Assembly (NCBI RefSeq): GCF_022398315.1
Contig: NZ_JAKEVF010000001.1
Location: forward strand, 915,397 to 979,396
From: Shewanella sp. Isolate11
GTDB lineage: Bacteria; Pseudomonadota; Gammaproteobacteria; Enterobacterales; Shewanellaceae
Direction of reading: 5' to 3'
Length of the DNA: 64,000 nt
The notes under the pieces were generated by a model, which ran no database searches, had not been told where the DNA came from, and saw nothing but the letters and a program-made list of their open reading frames with translations. The translations under genes were made by a program, and so were the position numbers. Numbering within the stretch: the first letter of the stretch is position 1; each line of letters opens with the position of its first letter. Positions 48,500 to 59,000 of the stretch are shown in pieces.

Positions 48500-48833
48500 A
48501 CTGACCCCTTATTCCGCGAGAGTTTCCATCTGTTTTTGTTGGATTGATTTGTTTTTTTATTTATGGGTTAAACGGTTACTGTATAAATTTAGAATATGTG
48601 ACCCACAAACGTAGTTCAAGACTATTGTAGTATTTGCACTTTAAGTATTGTGTGTACATCGCATCGAATTGAATGCTGAGTGTTAGCTATATTTTTTGTA
48701 ACCCTTGAATTTTATTATTGCTTATTATTTTATTGTTCACTAATGTCGTAAGTCAGCTTTGTTGTAAAGGATGTTTGGTGTGAAAAGGATTTTATCGCTC
48801 CCCGCTTTTAGTTGTATTTCAAATTGGAAATCA
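48500..48833. other. AT-rich gap upstream of the small lipoprotein gene
   Basis: Strongly AT-rich, with long T-runs and no conserved motif I can name. It must hold the patatin gene promoter on one strand and the lipoprotein promoter on the other. Confidence 0.5.
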
Positions 48834-49100
48834 ATGTTGAAGAAATACATTATTTCCTTATGTATATTTTGTTTATGTGCATGTTCCTCTAATCATTTCC
48901 AAGAATCAGCTTGTTCTTTTGTGATCGGTGCAGCTGAAAGTGACGCAAGAATTAGAGAACGAGAGTCGAGAAGTCACGTAAGAGAAAATTCTAGAGCGAC
49001 TTCGACCAATGTCATAAATGGTCTTTTAAGCGTGTTGGCAAGTTCAATTAGTTATTCTGAAGATAATGAAAAATGTAGATATACAGAGGCAAACTTGTAA
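48834..49100 (+). CDS. Small putative lipoprotein, unknown
   Basis: About 88 aa from ATG 48834 (GGA about seven bases upstream). It opens with a compact lipoprotein signal, LKKYIISLCIFCLCACSS, lipidated Cys in LCAC. The mature part is Ser/Arg/Glu-rich (ARIRERESRSHVRENSRA), then a mildly hydrophobic helix (NVINGLLSVLASSISY). A longer frame opens at 48771 but would bury the signal. No family recognised. Composition is more AT-rich than the neighbours, which may point to transfer or fast evolution. Confidence 0.65.
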   Translation: MLKKYIISLCIFCLCACSSNHFQESACSFVIGAAESDARIRERESRSHVRENSRATSTNVINGLLSVLASSISYSEDNEKCRYTEANL

Positions 49101-49224
49101 TGTGAAGCAGGTGTCTTTGCATGGGAAGATTGCCGTAGTTTATTTAAACAATAACGCTTTTACGCGACTTTAATTGCTAGAGCGACCAAATTAGGTTCCG
49201 CTGGGTCATTTCCAACAAACAGAA

Positions 49225-49252
49225 AAAAGCCCAGCATTGTTGCTGGGCTTTT
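49225..49252. terminator. Bidirectional terminator after proS
   Basis: AAAAGCCCAGCA-TTGT-TGCTGGGCTTTT, a perfect 12-bp stem, 30 bases past the proS stop on the minus strand, with six A (T on the minus strand) beside it. Confidence 0.92.
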
Positions 49253-49281
49253 GGGTTTCGATTGGGTTATACCGATTGGTA

Positions 49282-50991
49282 TTATTTAGCCGACTTGATA
49301 AAGTCGATAATTTCATCGAATGGAATATCTTGCTTCTCGCCAGTGCGACGATTCTTGTATTCGAATACGCCGTTGTCGATATTGCGATCGCCGATAACAA
49401 TAACGTGCGGTAAACCAATAAGTTCCATATCGGCAAACATTACACCAGGGCGTTCTTTACGGTCGTCAAACATCACTTCGATGCCCGCATCGTTTAAGTC
49501 TTGATACAGCTGCTCGGCCATATCTTTAACACGATGAGACTTGTGCATGTTCATTGGCAGAATGCCCACTTTGAACGGTGCAATAGCGTCTGGCCAGATG
49601 ATACCGCGGTCGTCATGATTTTGCTCGATAGCAGCAGCCACGATACGGCTTACGCCAACACCATAACAACCCATCAGTAGCGTTTTAGACTTACCATTTT
49701 CGTCAAGCACGTTAGCGCCCATAGACTCAGAATAGTTAGTACCCAACTGGAAGATATGACCTACTTCGATACCGCGTAGTAAGCCGATAGTGCCTTTTCC
49801 ACATGGGCTGGCTTCACCTTCGATAACATTACGTAGATCGGCTACTTGAGCCTCTGGCACATCGCGTTCCCAGTTGATGCCTACATAGTGCTTGCCGTCT
49901 TGGTTTGCGCCAGCGGCAAAGTCGCTCATGATATTGACGCTGTGATCGACGTAAACTGGAATGTTCAGTCCCACAGGGCCTAGAGAACCAGGACCTGCAC
50001 CAATGACGTTACGGATATCGGCTTCATCGGCAAATTCAAATGGAGCCAATACGGCGTCAATCTTCTCGGCTTTAACTTCGTTAAGCTCGTGGTCGCCACG
50101 GACGATGATGGCCACTAGTGGCGCATCTTCATTGGCACCTTTAACGATAAGGGTTTTAACGGTTTTCTCAATCGCAATACCATGCTGCTCGACTAACTCT
50201 TCGATGGACTTAGCGTTTGGCGTATCGATAAGGCTCATGGTTTCAGTGGCTGCACCGCGAGGCTCTGTTGGAATTGGCGCTTCGGCTTTTTCGATGTTGG
50301 CAGCGTAATCACTTTCAGTCGAGTAAGCGATTAAGTCTTCACCACTGTTAGCCAATACGTGGAATTCGTGTGACAAGCTGCCACCGATTGAACCGGTATC
50401 GGCCAATACAGGGCGGAAGGCCAGTCCCATACGACCTAAAATGTTGCTATAGGCAGTAAACATTGCCTGATAGGTTTCATCCATGGTTTGTTGATCGATA
50501 TGGAAAGAGTATGCATCTTTCATCAAGAACTCACGTGAACGCATTACGCCGAAACGTGGACGAACTTCATCACGGAATTTGGTTTGGATCTGATACAGAT
50601 TCAGGGGTAACTGCTTGTAAGAGTTAACCTCTTTACGAATGATGTCAGTGATCACTTCTTCGTGAGTTGGGCCTAAGACGAAGTCACGGTTATGACGGTC
50701 TTGGAAGCGCAATAGTTCGGGACCAAACTTTTCCCAACGGCCAGTTTCAACCCAAAGGTCAGCGGGTTGAACCATAGGCATTAAGATCTCAACGGCACCT
50801 GCATTGTTCATCTCTTCACGAACGATAGCTTCCACTTTGCGAAGCACGCGCAAACCTGTGGGCAACCAGCTGTAAAGACCTGATGCGTTACGACGGATCA
50901 TACCCGCACGTAGCATTAATTGATGACTGACCACTTCAGCGTTTGCTGGGGTCTCTTTTTGTGTTGACAGCAGGTACTTGCTCGCTCGCAT
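49282..50991 (-). CDS. proS: Proline--tRNA ligase
   Basis: Class II synthetase with the bacterial-type editing insertion. 569 aa from ATG 50991 ([15 protein letters not shown]), matching E. coli ProS. The catalytic core shows [34 protein letters not shown] (motif 2 region) and [25 protein letters not shown]. The editing domain is about residues 220-385 with KTLIVKG. Motif 3 [20 protein letters not shown] is followed by the anticodon domain. E. coli has rcsF-trmO-proS; here two extra genes intervene. Confidence 0.98.
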   Translation of the reverse strand: MRASKYLLSTQKETPANAEVVSHQLMLRAGMIRRNASGLYSWLPTGLRVLRKVEAIVREEMNNAGAVEILMPMVQPADLWVETGRWEKFGPELLRFQDRHNRDFVLGPTHEEVITDIIRKEVNSYKQLPLNLYQIQTKFRDEVRPRFGVMRSREFLMKDAYSFHIDQQTMDETYQAMFTAYSNILGRMGLAFRPVLADTGSIGGSLSHEFHVLANSGEDLIAYSTESDYAANIEKAEAPIPTEPRGAATETMSLIDTPNAKSIEELVEQHGIAIEKTVKTLIVKGANEDAPLVAIIVRGDHELNEVKAEKIDAVLAPFEFADEADIRNVIGAGPGSLGPVGLNIPVYVDHSVNIMSDFAAGANQDGKHYVGINWERDVPEAQVADLRNVIEGEASPCGKGTIGLLRGIEVGHIFQLGTNYSESMGANVLDENGKSKTLLMGCYGVGVSRIVAAAIEQNHDDRGIIWPDAIAPFKVGILPMNMHKSHRVKDMAEQLYQDLNDAGIEVMFDDRKERPGVMFADMELIGLPHVIVIGDRNIDNGVFEYKNRRTGEKQDIPFDEIIDFIKSAK

Positions 50992-51291
50992 TGTCAAAAT
51001 CCAGTTATGTTATGAAATAGGCCGACATTTTAGCACCCTGAATGTTGATGTCACCTAGTTTGTTGGCTCTGTGACGGGTAGAAATCATTGCTAGGCTAAT
51101 GAGGGAATAAGCTAGGTTTTGTCTTTTCAAAAGCGGGGCATGGGGGGAGGTGATGTGTAAAATTGATGGCTTAATTGTGCACCATAAATCAGTGGTTTTT
51201 CGTAAATTTAGCGGGACTAATGAATCCTATTTACATCAGTCCCGCTAGTGAGTATGGCTAACTGGTCATTCTACTTAATTTAATCAGCGAC
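50992..51291. other. Gap between the M28 peptidase and proS, with one hairpin
   Basis: 300 bases with no gene. The only structure is a perfect 9-bp inverted repeat AGCGGGACT/AGTCCCGCT with a 19-base loop (51210-51246), 46 bases past the peptidase stop. It has no T-run, so it could protect the mRNA 3' end or be a weak terminator. Confidence 0.55.
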
Positions 51292-52878
51292 CTATAAACC
51301 ATCTTTAGCACGGCGTTTCTTGAAGTCAGATTCTTCAAGCCATTTTGGCCAGTCATTGTTGTTGGCCAGTTTATTTAAGATGTCGCTTATTAGGCTTAAA
51401 TCTTGAGATACGCCGCCTAAATTCCAGTTAGGATCATAATCATCGGCTTGTTGATGATATTTATGGGCGATGTAGTCTGGATCGGTATCTCCTAGGCTCA
51501 TAAACATCAATCCCGGCACACCTTGTTGAGCCAGAGCAAAATGATCTGAGCGGAACATCAGGCCGTTTTGTGGTCTTGGGTCGGCCTTAACGGTACGACC
51601 TTGTGCCTTAGCCGCATCGTCGAGGTATTGTTCCAGTTCGGAGACGTTTTCTCCATAACGCAGAATATAATCGACCCCTTTGCCAACATTCATGCCATCG
51701 ATATTCAAAAATGAGACTAACTGCTTTGTGGCAACCGGCGGATTTTCGGCAAAATATTGTGCGCCAATCAGACCCGTTTCTTCAGCGGTGAAGGTGGCAA
51801 ACAGCATAGAGCGTTTTGGTGCGGCGTCGCCTTTAAGGCTTTTAAAATAACGTCCTAGCTGTAACACACCCGCGACACCCGAAGCATTATCGACGGCGCC
51901 GTTGTAGATATGAGTCTTACCGTCTTTAAGCGTTTTACCTAAATGATCCCAGTGCGCGTGCATCACTAACCATTCATCGGCTTGGGTCGAACCCGGCAGT
52001 AAACCCGCGACATTGTATGACGTGGCTAACTCAATTTGGTTATCCAGCTTGAGGCTGGCTTTAAGTTTCAAAGGTAGAGACTTAAAGCCAGGTTTGGCTG
52101 CTTTAAGCTTAAGTTGATCGTAATCGAATCCTGCTTCGGCAAAGATTTTTTGCGCTGTGGCATGTTGAATCCAGCCCATTACACCGATGTGGGAGCGATT
52201 ATTGTTTTTATCGACTAGGGTGAATTTACTGTTGGTATTACTGTTTTGAACCACATTCCAACCATAAGCGGCTGGCGCGGTTTCATGAACAATAAAGACC
52301 GCCTTAGCGCCTTGTCTGGCCGCCTCTTCATATTTATAGGTCCAGCGACCGTAGTAGGTCATGGCATTCCCCTTGAATACATTCGGGTCTTGAGTGGCAA
52401 AGCCGGGGTCGTTAACCAAGAGGATCACTGTCTTGCCTTTTACATCGACATTGGCGTAATCGTTCCACTGATATTCAGGGGCGTTAATACCGTAGCCAAC
52501 AAATACCATGTCGTTATTATCTAGGGTGACAGAAGGCTCGACTTGCTCGGTGCGAGCAGTAAACTCATTGCCGTTGCTAAAAGTTAACTTGCCCACCTTG
52601 AGCTGCATGTTTTGATCGGCAGTGATTTTGGCCATAGGTACGCTTTGACGATAGCTGTCACCGAAAGCCGGCTTGAGTCCCATGGATTTGTAGGCACTTT
52701 CAAGGTATTCAACGGTCAGTTTTTCACCGTGAGACAGAGGCGCACGGCCTTCAAATTCGTCGCTGGCGAGGGTTTGCACATCGGTGCGGTAACTGGCTTC
52801 GTCAAACTTAAAGGGAGCGGCTTGGGCATGGCAAAGTAGCGCTGTGCCAATTAAACCTATTATTGCAGCAGTCTTCAC
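51292..52878 (-). CDS. Secreted M28 family zinc aminopeptidase
   Basis: 528 aa from GTG 52878, with AAGGA upstream. A longer frame reaches 52998 but runs into the next gene's leader. The signal peptide (KTAAIIGLIGTALLCHAQA) precedes a PA insert (about residues 120-240) and the M28 catalytic domain: HAHWDHLG with the first His, DNASGVAGVLQLGRYF with the bridging Asp, TAEETGLIGAQYFAEN with the general base and ligand Glu, NIDGMNV with Asp, and the last His in FRSDHFALAQQG. I infer a periplasmic or outer-membrane exopeptidase releasing N-terminal residues. Confidence 0.93.
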   Translation of the reverse strand: MKTAAIIGLIGTALLCHAQAAPFKFDEASYRTDVQTLASDEFEGRAPLSHGEKLTVEYLESAYKSMGLKPAFGDSYRQSVPMAKITADQNMQLKVGKLTFSNGNEFTARTEQVEPSVTLDNNDMVFVGYGINAPEYQWNDYANVDVKGKTVILLVNDPGFATQDPNVFKGNAMTYYGRWTYKYEEAARQGAKAVFIVHETAPAAYGWNVVQNSNTNSKFTLVDKNNNRSHIGVMGWIQHATAQKIFAEAGFDYDQLKLKAAKPGFKSLPLKLKASLKLDNQIELATSYNVAGLLPGSTQADEWLVMHAHWDHLGKTLKDGKTHIYNGAVDNASGVAGVLQLGRYFKSLKGDAAPKRSMLFATFTAEETGLIGAQYFAENPPVATKQLVSFLNIDGMNVGKGVDYILRYGENVSELEQYLDDAAKAQGRTVKADPRPQNGLMFRSDHFALAQQGVPGLMFMSLGDTDPDYIAHKYHQQADDYDPNWNLGGVSQDLSLISDILNKLANNNDWPKWLEESDFKKRRAKDGL

Positions 52879-52927
52879 AGATAAGATCCTTTTAGAGCGG
52901 GTGAAAAATAAGTGTAGTGACAATTGC

Positions 52928-53545
52928 TTATGTTTTATCGCGTCTGTCACCAATAATTTTGGCCGGATTCCCTGCGACAATTGCGTAGGCAGGCACATCT
53001 TTGGTCACAACGGCGCCCATGCCGATCACGGCACAATCGCCAATATTCACACCATCGACAATGCCAGCCTGAGCACCAATCCATACATCTTTGCCAATCA
53101 CAATGCCTTTGGAGTTGGCACTTTGCTGATAGATGGGCGTCTCAGGTTTCATGCCGTGGTTAAAGGCATAAATGGTGACATTGTTGGCGATACGGGTCTG
53201 ATTGCCGATAATGATTTTTCCGCGGCCACCATCGAGTGAACAGCCATGATTAACCGCCACTTCATTGCCCATTTCTATCGGACCATGTAAAAAGCTGTCG
53301 GCGGCGATCATGCATTTATCACCTATGATGATGTCGCGTCCGGGTTCGGCAAATAGGTTTGCTTGAGGCGCTATAAAGCTGTTGTTGCCAATTGAAATGG
53401 TCTCGAGTGCCATCAATCTGGCCTGAATTTGCTCTTGCCAAGGTTTAGCCCAGCACAGGTGTTTAGGCTTTAAAGAGAAATATAACCAAGGCATATAAGC
53501 TAAGCGTTGTTTGTGTTGGGCTTGATAATCAATAGACTCAGACAT
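52928..53545 (-). CDS. Hexapeptide-repeat O-acetyltransferase (maltose/galactoside acetyltransferase-like)
   Basis: 205 aa. The left-handed beta-helix repeats run through about residues 50-200 ([46 protein letters not shown] with the catalytic His, [35 protein letters not shown] and [13 protein letters not shown]). These are typical of the MAT/GAT xenobiotic acetyltransferase group. The acceptor is unknown. It sits 10 bases after trmO on the same strand. Confidence 0.9.
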   Translation of the reverse strand: MSESIDYQAQHKQRLAYMPWLYFSLKPKHLCWAKPWQEQIQARLMALETISIGNNSFIAPQANLFAEPGRDIIIGDKCMIAADSFLHGPIEMGNEVAVNHGCSLDGGRGKIIIGNQTRIANNVTIYAFNHGMKPETPIYQQSANSKGIVIGKDVWIGAQAGIVDGVNIGDCAVIGMGAVVTKDVPAYAIVAGNPAKIIGDRRDKT

Positions 53546-53555
53546 GATTCAATTC

Positions 53556-54287
53556 CTATTGATCTTGAGCCGTCAGCGTTGAAGCTCTGATGGTTTCAAC
53601 CAGAATCTGCTCATCTTGCACGCGCCACAGAATATCTAAGTCATACAGGGCAACTTGATATTGCTTGGGGTCAAATTTCGCCTTTTTATAAGCTGGGCGT
53701 GGATCTTGGGCTAATACCTCTTGGATAATATTTTTGAGCTTGGGGTAACGCTCGGCATCATACTTTTCCAGTTGGTTTAGTGCTTCAGTAGAGAAACTGA
53801 CTTGAGCCAATATGGGGGCCTCATGTGCAATTCCGCCCTTGGCATCAGTAATCGCATCAGAGAAAGGAATATAAGGTTTGATGTCGACAATAGGAGTGCC
53901 ATCGAGAAGATCCATGGCGGAGATCTCAAGCATCACTTTACCTTTTTGCTGGTGGATAGCATGTAGTTTCACCACCGACTGGCCAATGCCATTGGGACGA
54001 AAGGTAGAGCGAGTCGCAAATACACCGAGCTTTTCGTTACCACCTAGGCGAGGGGGTCTCACCGTGGTTTTCCAGCCTTGGGCTAAATTTTCATGAAAAC
54101 AAAACAGTAGCCAGATATGAGAATATTGCTCTAACCCGCGTACGCTATCGATATGATTGAAGGGGGCTTGTAGCTCGACAAATCCACGTGCAGATGTGGC
54201 AAGCCCCGGTTGTCTGGGAATACCAAACTTCTGTTTATAGGGGGTTCGGCAAATGGCGACCGCCTGAATTTCATTACTAAAGGTCAT
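53556..54287 (-). CDS. trmO: tRNA t6A37 N6-methyltransferase TrmO (YaeB)
   Basis: Methylates N6-threonylcarbamoyladenosine 37 in tRNAThr with SAM. 243 aa. The N-terminal TsaA domain has RTPYKQKFGIPRQPGL, LEQYSHIWLLFCFHEN, VRPPRLGGNEKLGVFATRSTFRPNGIGQSVVKL and MDLLDGTPIVDIKPYIPFSD. The C-terminal domain begins near KLKNIIQEVLAQDPRPAYKK. rcsF lies just upstream, as in E. coli. Confidence 0.95.
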   Translation of the reverse strand: MTFSNEIQAVAICRTPYKQKFGIPRQPGLATSARGFVELQAPFNHIDSVRGLEQYSHIWLLFCFHENLAQGWKTTVRPPRLGGNEKLGVFATRSTFRPNGIGQSVVKLHAIHQQKGKVMLEISAMDLLDGTPIVDIKPYIPFSDAITDAKGGIAHEAPILAQVSFSTEALNQLEKYDAERYPKLKNIIQEVLAQDPRPAYKKAKFDPKQYQVALYDLDILWRVQDEQILVETIRASTLTAQDQ

Positions 54288-54346
54288 TTAACTCTCTGTT
54301 TACGAGACGCTATTCACAAACTTTTTTCAAGATCATTAAGCTGTGA

Positions 54347-54733
54347 TTATTCGGCCTTGGCTTCAGGCGTTAATATCGCTTGGCCGATACATATTGCATT
54401 GGTGATACAGGCGTTGGTGGCTTCTTCAAATAACACGCAGCTTTTGATGATCAGGCCGTTGGCTCCAAGTTCAGCTGCCGCGCGACGTGCATTGGTACGC
54501 GCATCGGCAATAGAAGCGGGAACATCATTAGGCTTTTCTTGGCAAGATTCACCTTCGACTAAGCTTTTTAGCTCATAGGCACCAGTAGGATGTTGATTGT
54601 TTTGATACACAACCACATCACCCACTTTAAAGTAATTATCGATGGCCTCACCGTCTAAATTGCTGTGAAAAGCATAATCGCCGGCACAACCACTGAGTAG
54701 TAAGGTTGAGATGATAAAGATGGTCTTTTTCAT
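54347..54733 (-). CDS. rcsF: RcsF family outer-membrane lipoprotein
   Basis: 128 aa. Lipoprotein signal KKTIFIISTLLLSGC, lipidated Cys at about residue 16. The C-terminal domain keeps the four Cys that form the unusual disulfide pair of E. coli RcsF (GESCQ, IKSC, NAC, AICIGQA), and the VPASIADARTNAR block. In enterics RcsF reports envelope stress to the Rcs phosphorelay and threads through BamA. The gene neighbourhood (rcsF-trmO) is conserved. Whether this organism has the rest of the Rcs pathway cannot be seen here. Confidence 0.88.
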   Translation of the reverse strand: MKKTIFIISTLLLSGCAGDYAFHSNLDGEAIDNYFKVGDVVVYQNNQHPTGAYELKSLVEGESCQEKPNDVPASIADARTNARRAAAELGANGLIIKSCVLFEEATNACITNAICIGQAILTPEAKAE

Positions 54734-54765
54734 GAAACGGGCCTGTTTGATTAGAATGCCGTATG

Positions 54766-54796
54766 AATATTGGCCACCGAATAAGTGGCCAATATT
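54766..54796 (-). terminator. Strong stem-loop between the amidohydrolase gene and rcsF
   Basis: AATATTGGCCAC-CGAATAA-GTGGCCAATATT, a perfect 12-bp stem, 21 bases past the amidohydrolase stop on the minus strand. The stem base is AT-rich but no T-run follows, so it may be a weak terminator or an mRNA stabiliser. Confidence 0.6.
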
Positions 54797-54817
54797 GAAC
54801 GGCTTAGAAAGGCAATT

Positions 54818-56092
54818 CTAGCGCTTAAGGTACTTTTGATAAAGTTGTTGGTGACGATTATTGAGATCTATTTGTCGCCCATCAATAAATACCGCTTTGA
54901 CTTTGTTGGATAAGGGATCGAGGATATCGCCGTCGGAAAGCACTAGGTTGGCACGATAACCCGCTTCAATGGCACCCATATCGTTAATCCCTAGGATTTT
55001 CGCCGCATTTAAGGTGATGCTTTTCAGCGCTTGTTCTGCGGTCAGTCCGTATGCCATGGCTTGACCCGCTGCGAAGGGCAGGTTACGAGCATCCCAATCG
55101 CCGCTAAATCCAATGGCAAAAGGGATACCTGCACCTTGCAGTAAGCTTGGGATTTTAAAGTTCATTGCGATCGGTTCATCTTTACGCATTGGCAGACTAA
55201 AGGTATCGGTATAGATCACTGAAGCGCCTATCTCATTAATTTGATCGGCCACACGCCAAGCATCATAACCACCGACAAACACTAGCTTAAAGCCATAGGG
55301 ACGAGTCATATTGATCGCCTGCTCGATTTGCTCGCTCGTGTCGGCGTGGACAAATAGCTGCGCCTTGCCTTCATAGAGCGGCAGCATGGCTTGCCAACGA
55401 TTATCGATTTTGCTGACGGTATCGGCTTTGGCTGCAAGCTCATAGCGGTAACCGTCTAGCAGTGCTGACTCGATAGCTTTAAGTTGCTTGGCGTACTCTT
55501 CTTGTTGCTGTTTACGCTTTTCATCATCATTGGATAAGCGGCGGATGCTAGGCCAATACAGATGGAACTGCTCTGGTGTGGTGACTAAGGCATCTTCGAT
55601 GGTCCAACTGTCTAAAGCAACCAGTGAAGATTGGCCCGCAAGGGCGTCGCCTTTAGGGACCACCTGAGCATGGGTAATGCCATTGGCGCGAATGGTTGGG
55701 ATGATTTCCGAGTCAGGGTTATAGGCGCTAACCGCCAACAGTTGTGGATTACTTTCGCCCACTTCATAGCTATCGTTACTGGGGCGCATCATGGCCACTT
55801 CGACGATACCAATACTTGTGTCTAACGCGATAAGTCCAGGGTAGAGGTGTTGATTAGTGGCATCGATCACTTGCGCGTTATCTGTGGCAAGTTGCTGACC
55901 AATGGCCGTGATCTTACCGGCTTCGAAGCGAACATCGCTGCCTTGTAAGATTCCGTTACTCACCGTATGAATCGTCGCATTTTGAATCACGATAGGCTGG
56001 CTTTGCGACTGAGCGGGCACCATGTCATGGGCCAACAGACTGCAACTGACCATGCTTAAACCTGCGGCTAAACTGTATTTAAATGACTTCAT
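54818..56092 (-). CDS. Secreted amidohydrolase-like protein with degenerate metal site
   Basis: 424 aa from ATG 56092, which overlaps the stop of the upstream gene by one base (TAATG) and has GGGAGG upstream. The signal peptide (KSFKYSLAAGLSMVSCSLLAHD) precedes an amidohydrolase fold with a beta-sandwich (IVIQNATIHTVSNGIL) and the C-terminal GYRANLVLSDGDILDP block. Where active family members have the metal-binding HxH after the YPGLI strand, this has ALDTS, so the first metal site appears lost. It may be a structural partner of the larger upstream protein. Confidence 0.85.
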   Translation of the reverse strand: MKSFKYSLAAGLSMVSCSLLAHDMVPAQSQSQPIVIQNATIHTVSNGILQGSDVRFEAGKITAIGQQLATDNAQVIDATNQHLYPGLIALDTSIGIVEVAMMRPSNDSYEVGESNPQLLAVSAYNPDSEIIPTIRANGITHAQVVPKGDALAGQSSLVALDSWTIEDALVTTPEQFHLYWPSIRRLSNDDEKRKQQQEEYAKQLKAIESALLDGYRYELAAKADTVSKIDNRWQAMLPLYEGKAQLFVHADTSEQIEQAINMTRPYGFKLVFVGGYDAWRVADQINEIGASVIYTDTFSLPMRKDEPIAMNFKIPSLLQGAGIPFAIGFSGDWDARNLPFAAGQAMAYGLTAEQALKSITLNAAKILGINDMGAIEAGYRANLVLSDGDILDPLSNKVKAVFIDGRQIDLNNRHQQLYQKYLKR

Positions 56093-59000
56093 TAGTGAGC
56101 CTCCCTTAGCGCAGTGCTGGCATGTTGACGCCAAACATCATAGTGGGTATCGCAGTGCCATTGTGGCTCATTATTTTCAATGGGGAGTTCTCCGGGAACG
56201 CTAGGTTTATCACTGGTGAGTACCGCTTGAATCAATGCGGCGCGCTCACTGGCAATGGCTTGTTGGGTTTTATTATTACGTACACGGTCGAAGTAACGAC
56301 GGCCTTCAATCCAAGTGCTGTCGACTTTGGCGTAAATAGATAGAGGAGAGTGATCCCACAGTACGATATCGGCTTGTTTATCTTCTTCGATAGAACCGAC
56401 AACTTTATCTATGCCTAGTTGTTTAGCCGGATTGATAGTTAACATATTCCAAGCATCGGCAGGGCTCATATCGCAATACATCACCGACTTACCGGCTTCT
56501 TGATTGAGACGACGCTGCATCTCAAAGTCATCAGAATTGATACTAGTTAACACGCCTTTGTTGTGCATCAGGCAAGTGTTCATCGGGATGGCATCATAAA
56601 CTTCAAATTTATAAGCCCACCAATCAGAGAAGGTTGAACCATAGGCACCTTGGGCTGCCATTTCATCGGCGACTTTGTAGCCCTCTAAAATATGCGTGAA
56701 GGTGATTGGCTTGATGTTATAAGCTTGAGCGAGGCGCAAGAACATTAAAATCTCTGATTGTACATAAGAGTGAATGTGCACCATGCGTTTGCCTTTGAGC
56801 ACTTCGCTGATGGCTTGCAGACGAAGGTTGGGCTTAGGGGCAATTTGCCGGCGTTGTTCGCTAGAGCGTAAATCATCATAATCCGCCAGTGCTTTATCAT
56901 AGGCAATGGCCTCGTTAAAGCCTTCTTCAAATAGAGATTTCACACCCATACGACTTTGAGGGAAGCGGCGATTAAAGTTATCACCCCAGTTGCTCTGCTT
57001 AACGTTTTCACCTAAGGCAAATTTAATACTGCCCAACGCTTGTTTAAACTTAATCCCTTCGGCGCTTTCGCCCCAACGCATCTGAATCACTTGCGCCTGA
57101 CCGCCAATAGGGTTGGCACTGCCGTGAAGAATTTGCGCAGTCGTGACTCCACCTGCAATCGCACGGTAGATAGCAATATCATCGGGGTTTAATACATCAC
57201 CAATACGAACTTCAGAAGTAATGGCATCGGTTGCTTCGTTAATGCCGCCATTGAGGGCAATATGTGAGTGTTCATCGATGATCCCCGCAGTGACATGTTT
57301 GCCGGTAGCATCGATCACTTGGTAACCCGATGGTGTGCTCAGGTTTTGGCCCACTTTTTCTATGCGACCACGGTTAATTAACAGGTCGCCATGCTCAATA
57401 ATGCCTTGTTCACTGGAGGTCCAGATAGTGGCATTTTTAATGTGTAGCTTTTCCGATTCGGGTTGCTGAGCTAAGCCATAGGCGACATTGGGCGTGGTGA
57501 GTTGTGATACGAGTACTTTGGATTGTTGCGGTTTATCGCTGTCACTTTCTGCTGCACTGTCGATAACCACGCCGGCTAAAGGATGCTGGCGATTGTTCTT
57601 ATCTAACATACGACCGTGAATACCTTGCTCATCGAACCACAAGGTAAAGCGGTTAATACCTGGGTATCCTGCTTCAGTTAAATCGGCATTAAATAGTAAT
57701 CTTTGATTAGCATATTCAATCGCATTCAGTGGGATCTCTTGCTCTCCACTACTTAAACTGCCTGACAATTTATCGCCTTGTTCAATGGCTAAATCTAAGC
57801 TTAATTCGCCTAAGGCTAATTGGTAGCTTTGAGCTAACCACTTGGTATCACGAGGGATCAGTTGTGATTCTTTCCCTTGTAGCCATACACTTTCGATTTT
57901 GCCTTTTTCAAACAGATCACCGTCGGCAACCACGAGGTCGGCCATGTACCCTGGCTTGAGGCGACCACTGAATTCACCTATTCCGGCTAACTCAGCGGCT
58001 TCTGTGGTTAGTGCTGCCAACGCGGCTTCTTTACTGAGTCCGGCATCAATAGCTTGCTTTAATCTTGGCCAAAACGCATCGCCTTTAATGCCATTTAGGG
58101 TTAGCGCGAAGGGGATTTTGGCATCTTGCAGCGCTTTGGGGTTATAGGGGGCTCTTTCCCAATGACGTAGCTGAGCTAAAGAAATATTTCGTTCATTCGT
58201 GTCATTTTTAACATCAGGGGCTGCTGGAAAGTTAAGCGGTAGAATAATGCTATAACCAGTCGCTTTAACTTCATCAATACGAGCATATTCGTGCCCATTG
58301 CCTAATAAACTACCCTTAAGACCATATTCGCTTAATAATCGCGCGGCTCTTAATTGGCTATTTAAATCTTGCGTGGCAAATAAGCTGTTTTCTTTATCAA
58401 TATTACCGAGTCTATCTAAAGCGATATTGAATTCTACTTTATCGATAGAGCTGGTGTTGGCCGATTTACTATAGTTGTCTTTATACCATTTGGCATCGGA
58501 TAAGGTTTGGCGAATAAGTGCCATACTACCCATTAAAGACCCAGGATAATCTTGAAGCGAACTGCCTTTATCGAATGCTAATAAGTGGCTCGACTTTGAG
58601 CGATATATTACGTCATTCGCTTTTAAGGGCGCCAAAGACACTGTGGTAGCACGGCCTCGGAATATGCCATCGAGTAATCCGGTTTGCACACTGGTAAAGC
58701 CATTATCTAACCATTTTTTTGCCGAAGTTTTATCTGGATAGATATAGTTGAACCACTCTTTTTCAGCATGGATAGCCCCATTTTCTGCATTACCACCAAT
58801 ACGTTTAATTTCGTATACAGGGGGCGTGACTTTTTGTTGGTCATATTTAAAGTCGATGGCGTAATCGGCATAAGGGTCGATGAACCCGGGGTAGATTACT
58901 TTATTGCTCATGTCGATTATGTAAGCGTCTTCAGGAATTTTTCCTTTAGTAATAATCGATTTAATTTTACTGTTTTCAATTAATAGAGTGGCATTACTAA

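Noticed and set aside
51210..51246. Inverted repeat AGCGGGACT/AGTCCCGCT as a mobile-element end
   Set aside because: No flanking duplication and no second copy in the window; kept only as a hairpin.
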